DNA of 64,000 nucleotides. Source: Nostoc sp. PA-18-2419. GTDB taxonomy: Bacteria > Cyanobacteriota > Cyanobacteriia > Cyanobacteriales > Nostocaceae. The stretch is taken from positions 136,266 to 200,265 of the forward strand of contig NZ_SZNH01000006.1 in NCBI RefSeq assembly GCF_005869855.1, in the 5' to 3' direction. Below are positions 62,308 to 64,000 of this stretch, piece by piece (the stretch's first letter is position 1; the number at the start of each line of letters is the position of its first letter). The notes below the pieces were generated by a model. It was not told the DNA's origin. It saw only the letters and a program-made list of their open reading frames with translations, and ran no database searches. The position numbers were made by a program, and so were the translations under genes.

Positions 62308-63542
62308 AGTATCAGTTTAATCATAAAGCAACAGAGATATTGGGGCAAAGGGCAGAGGGCAAGGGAGAGAAATTTTCTCCCTCACTCACTCCCCGACTTT
62401 CCTCTTTCTTGATTTTGCTTTTGAGCTTTTTTTTAGTAACTGGATTAGTCAGCTGTGGGGGGAAATCTCCCATAGCTTCTCAAGCAAATACTGCTGATTC
62501 ATCTGACGAAGATAGTAAATTGACATTCTTTGATGTCACCTTAGAACAAGCAGATGAAGTGGGACGGCCAATTTGGAAAGTCCAAGCAAAACGGGCGAAA
62601 TATACCAAAGAAAAGCAAATTGGTCAGGCTGAAAATCCTTATGGAGAACTGTACCAAGATGGCAAAGTCGTTTACCAAGTCAAAGCGGATGTAGCAGACA
62701 TTGAACAAGATGGAAAGCAGCTATTTCTCAAAGGTAAGATACTTGCCACAGACCCGAAAAATGGTGTTGTCTTGCAAGGTAATGAACTAGAATGGCGTCC
62801 CCAAGAAGATTTGTTGATTGTCCGCAACCAAATTAACGGTACTCATAAACAACTACAAGCAGTAGCGCAAGAAGCGCGAGTAAAAACTCGCCAGCAGCGG
62901 ATAGAATTTTCTGGAGGAGTAGTAGCAAATTCCGCCGATCCCCAATTGCAAATGCGAACCGAGCATTTGAATTGGAATATTAAAGAAGAAAAATTAATTG
63001 CCGATCGCCCCGTACAAATAGACCGTTATAAAAATAATCAAATTAGCGATCGCGGCAAAGGAAATTCTGCCGAAGTCAACTTAAAAACTAAAATTGCCAT
63101 CCTCCAACAAAATGCCCAATTAGATTTACTAGACCCACCATTACAAATTGCTAGTAACTCTATGACCTGGAACATGAACGCAGAAACCGTCACCACAAAG
63201 TCTTTTACGCGCATGTTCCAGCGTGTGGAAAAAGTCACCGTTACAGCTAATCAAGGTGAAATGAAAATACCGCAAAAAACGGTTTATTTAACAGGTAATG
63301 TCAACGCCGTTGGTCAGCGTCGCCAATCTTTAAATTCTAATACGTTAACTTGGTATTTAGACAATAAATTAGTTGAAGCTCAAGGAAATGTAGTTTATCG
63401 ACAAATTGACCCACCATTAAATTTCATCGGCGAAACAGCCGTTGGGAATTTGCAGACAGAAAATATTGTTGTCAAAGGTGGTAATTCTGGCGGTAGGGTA
63501 ATAACAGAGATTATTCCCCAAGAAAGAGCGAATCGTCAGTAG
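62304..63542 (+). CDS. lptC: LptC-like LPS export lipoprotein
   Basis: The protein has 412 residues. Residues 14-30 (GQRAEGKGEKFSPSLTPR) are translated from G/C-rich heptamer repeats, lengthening the N-region of the signal peptide. A hydrophobic span and lipobox LVSCGGK (Cys about 51) follow. The LptC domain starts with FFDVTLEQADEVGRPIWKVQAKRAKYTKEK, and further OstA-like beta-jellyroll repeats run to the end (TVYLTGNVNAVGQRRQSLNSNTLTWYL). It bridges inner-membrane LptBFG and periplasmic LptA in LPS export. It is translationally coupled to the upstream LabA-like gene. Confidence 0.85.
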   Translation: MKYQFNHKATEILGQRAEGKGEKFSPSLTPRLSSFLILLLSFFLVTGLVSCGGKSPIASQANTADSSDEDSKLTFFDVTLEQADEVGRPIWKVQAKRAKYTKEKQIGQAENPYGELYQDGKVVYQVKADVADIEQDGKQLFLKGKILATDPKNGVVLQGNELEWRPQEDLLIVRNQINGTHKQLQAVAQEARVKTRQQRIEFSGGVVANSADPQLQMRTEHLNWNIKEEKLIADRPVQIDRYKNNQISDRGKGNSAEVNLKTKIAILQQNAQLDLLDPPLQIASNSMTWNMNAETVTTKSFTRMFQRVEKVTVTANQGEMKIPQKTVYLTGNVNAVGQRRQSLNSNTLTWYLDNKLVEAQGNVVYRQIDPPLNFIGETAVGNLQTENIVVKGGNSGGRVITEIIPQERANRQ

Positions 63543-63777
63543 AGAGTAGGGAGTCGGAGGATGGGGAGCAGGGAGCAGAGGGGAAAAAAGCAGGTGTGGG
63601 AAGATGGGGAAGAAATCTTTCCCCCCACATACTCCCCACACTCCCCACACTTCCCACACTCCCCATACTTCCTGCATCCTGCCCCCTGCCCCTTGCCCCG
63701 ATGCCTCTCCCTCATCTCCCCAATTTGGCGTCAACTACTAGGCTAGGATCTTAGTACTATAAGTCCTTTGATTACCC
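63543..63777. repeat. C/G-rich heptamer tandem repeats
   Basis: From 63543 to 63720 nearly all sequence is made of ggggagcaggga / actccccacactccccacac heptamers and variants, with opposed G-rich and C-rich halves (gaagatggggaagaaatctttcccc) able to form a hairpin after lptC. Confidence 0.75.
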
Positions 63778-64000
63778 ATGAATGGATCGAACCGATTAGA
63801 TAAAGAATCGTTGCCAACATCCGAGCAAGCAGAACACTCTCATAATCAGGATACAGACCACGAACATCTAAATCATACTTCTGGGCATAGAGAATTAGGT
63901 CATCCTCATGTCCATAGCGAAGAGTCATTACGACGAATTGTTAATCGGCTGTCGCGGATAGAAGGGCATATTCGTGGTATTAAAACAATGGTGCAACAAA
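63778..64000 (+). CDS. His-rich CsoR/RcnR-family metal-sensing repressor, 5' part (InrS-like)
   Basis: This is a partial gene running off the right edge; 74 codons are visible from the ATG at 63778. An N-terminal His-rich tail (HSHNQDTDHEHLNHTSGHRE and GHPHVHSEE) is followed by the first helix of the CsoR/DUF156 fold, LRRIVNRLSRIEGHIRGIKTMV. In cyanobacteria the CsoR-family protein InrS represses a nickel exporter and has a similar His-rich start. The metal-ligand Cys and His of helix 2 are outside the window, so the metal cannot be assigned. The reverse-strand track ORF 63743..63928 is its shadow. Confidence 0.85.
   Translation, partial: MNGSNRLDKESLPTSEQAEHSHNQDTDHEHLNHTSGHRELGHPHVHSEESLRRIVNRLSRIEGHIRGIKTMVQQ

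Noticed and set aside
63554-63720. Dense G/C-rich repeats considered as an assembly artefact or origin
   Set aside because: The same heptamer classes occur at many other spacers in this window, so this is a normal feature of the genome.

Overview
The window looks like chromosomal DNA of a filamentous, heterocyst-forming cyanobacterium (Nostoc/Anabaena type). Evidence: frequent HIP1 octamers (GCGATCGC), heptanucleotide tandem repeats and small palindromic repeats between genes, a HetP-family gene with a HetR-type palindrome far upstream, an NtcB-like nitrogen regulator, an 806-residue sucrose synthase, a stand-alone carotenoid-binding OCP C-terminal-domain homolog and several cyanobacteria-specific domain families (DUF4330, DUF4359, AMIN). 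There is no rRNA, CRISPR array, prophage or intact insertion sequence. One tRNA (His) is present.

Layout. 1-6.7 kb (minus strand): 5' part of glutathione reductase, a STAND NTPase with TPR-like tail, a tiny membrane protein, the translationally coupled sirohydrochlorin pair (CbiX-type chelatase, then SUMT methyltransferase) and a DUF4359 protein. 6.8-15.4 kb: tRNA-His, sucrose synthase, a peptidoglycan-binding protein, polyphosphate glucokinase, a 2TM protein, an HxlR regulator and an AMIN/beta-lactamase-like hydrolase. 15.8-24.1 kb: Eis-like acetyltransferase, an IS1380-like transposase relic, EgtC-like amidotransferase, two metallopeptidases (YpfJ and M48 types), an HlyD-family relic, a metallophosphoesterase, a DUF4330 protein and an alpha/beta hydrolase. 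24.8-31.7 kb: membrane protein, FtsE-like ATPase, WecG/TagA/CpsF glycosyltransferase, then a signalling cluster (LuxR-type response regulator, receiver-GAF-PP2C phosphatase, anti-sigma-type kinase) and the OCP-CTD homolog. 31.9-42.4 kb: QueG fused to a HAD phosphatase, NtcB, cytoplasmic alpha-amylase, DUF1003 protein, TrpD-like transferase, LCP-family ligase, small membrane protein and an AI-2E-type permease. 42.7-46.7 kb: lipoprotein serpin directly behind an atypical secreted subtilase, then ribulose-phosphate epimerase. 46.8-50.5 kb: gene-poor, AT-rich, holding repeats, a gene relic and hetP with its regulatory region. 50.5-59.5 kb (minus): plsX-fabH-fabD, leucyl aminopeptidase, EcsC protein, flavin reductase-like protein, and an acyltransferase plus alpha/beta hydrolase pair resembling the two halves of plant phytyl ester synthase. 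59.9-64 kb (plus): MetRS, LabA-like NYN protein overlapping an LptC-like lipoprotein gene, and the start of a His-rich CsoR/RcnR-type metal sensor.

Most of the content is housekeeping or lineage-typical. The strongest second-look items are the subtilase-serpin pair, the HetR-type palindrome about 540 bp upstream of hetP, the QueG-HAD fusion, the split phytyl-ester-synthase-like pair, heptamer repeats that lie inside three coding sequences, and several dispersed repeat families (one about 260 bp with short terminal inverted repeats, one carrying a conserved 18-codon hydrophobic reading frame). All family assignments rest on reading the sequence; no database search was run. Several track ORFs begin at TTG or GTG where a better ATG lies downstream, and those starts were revised.
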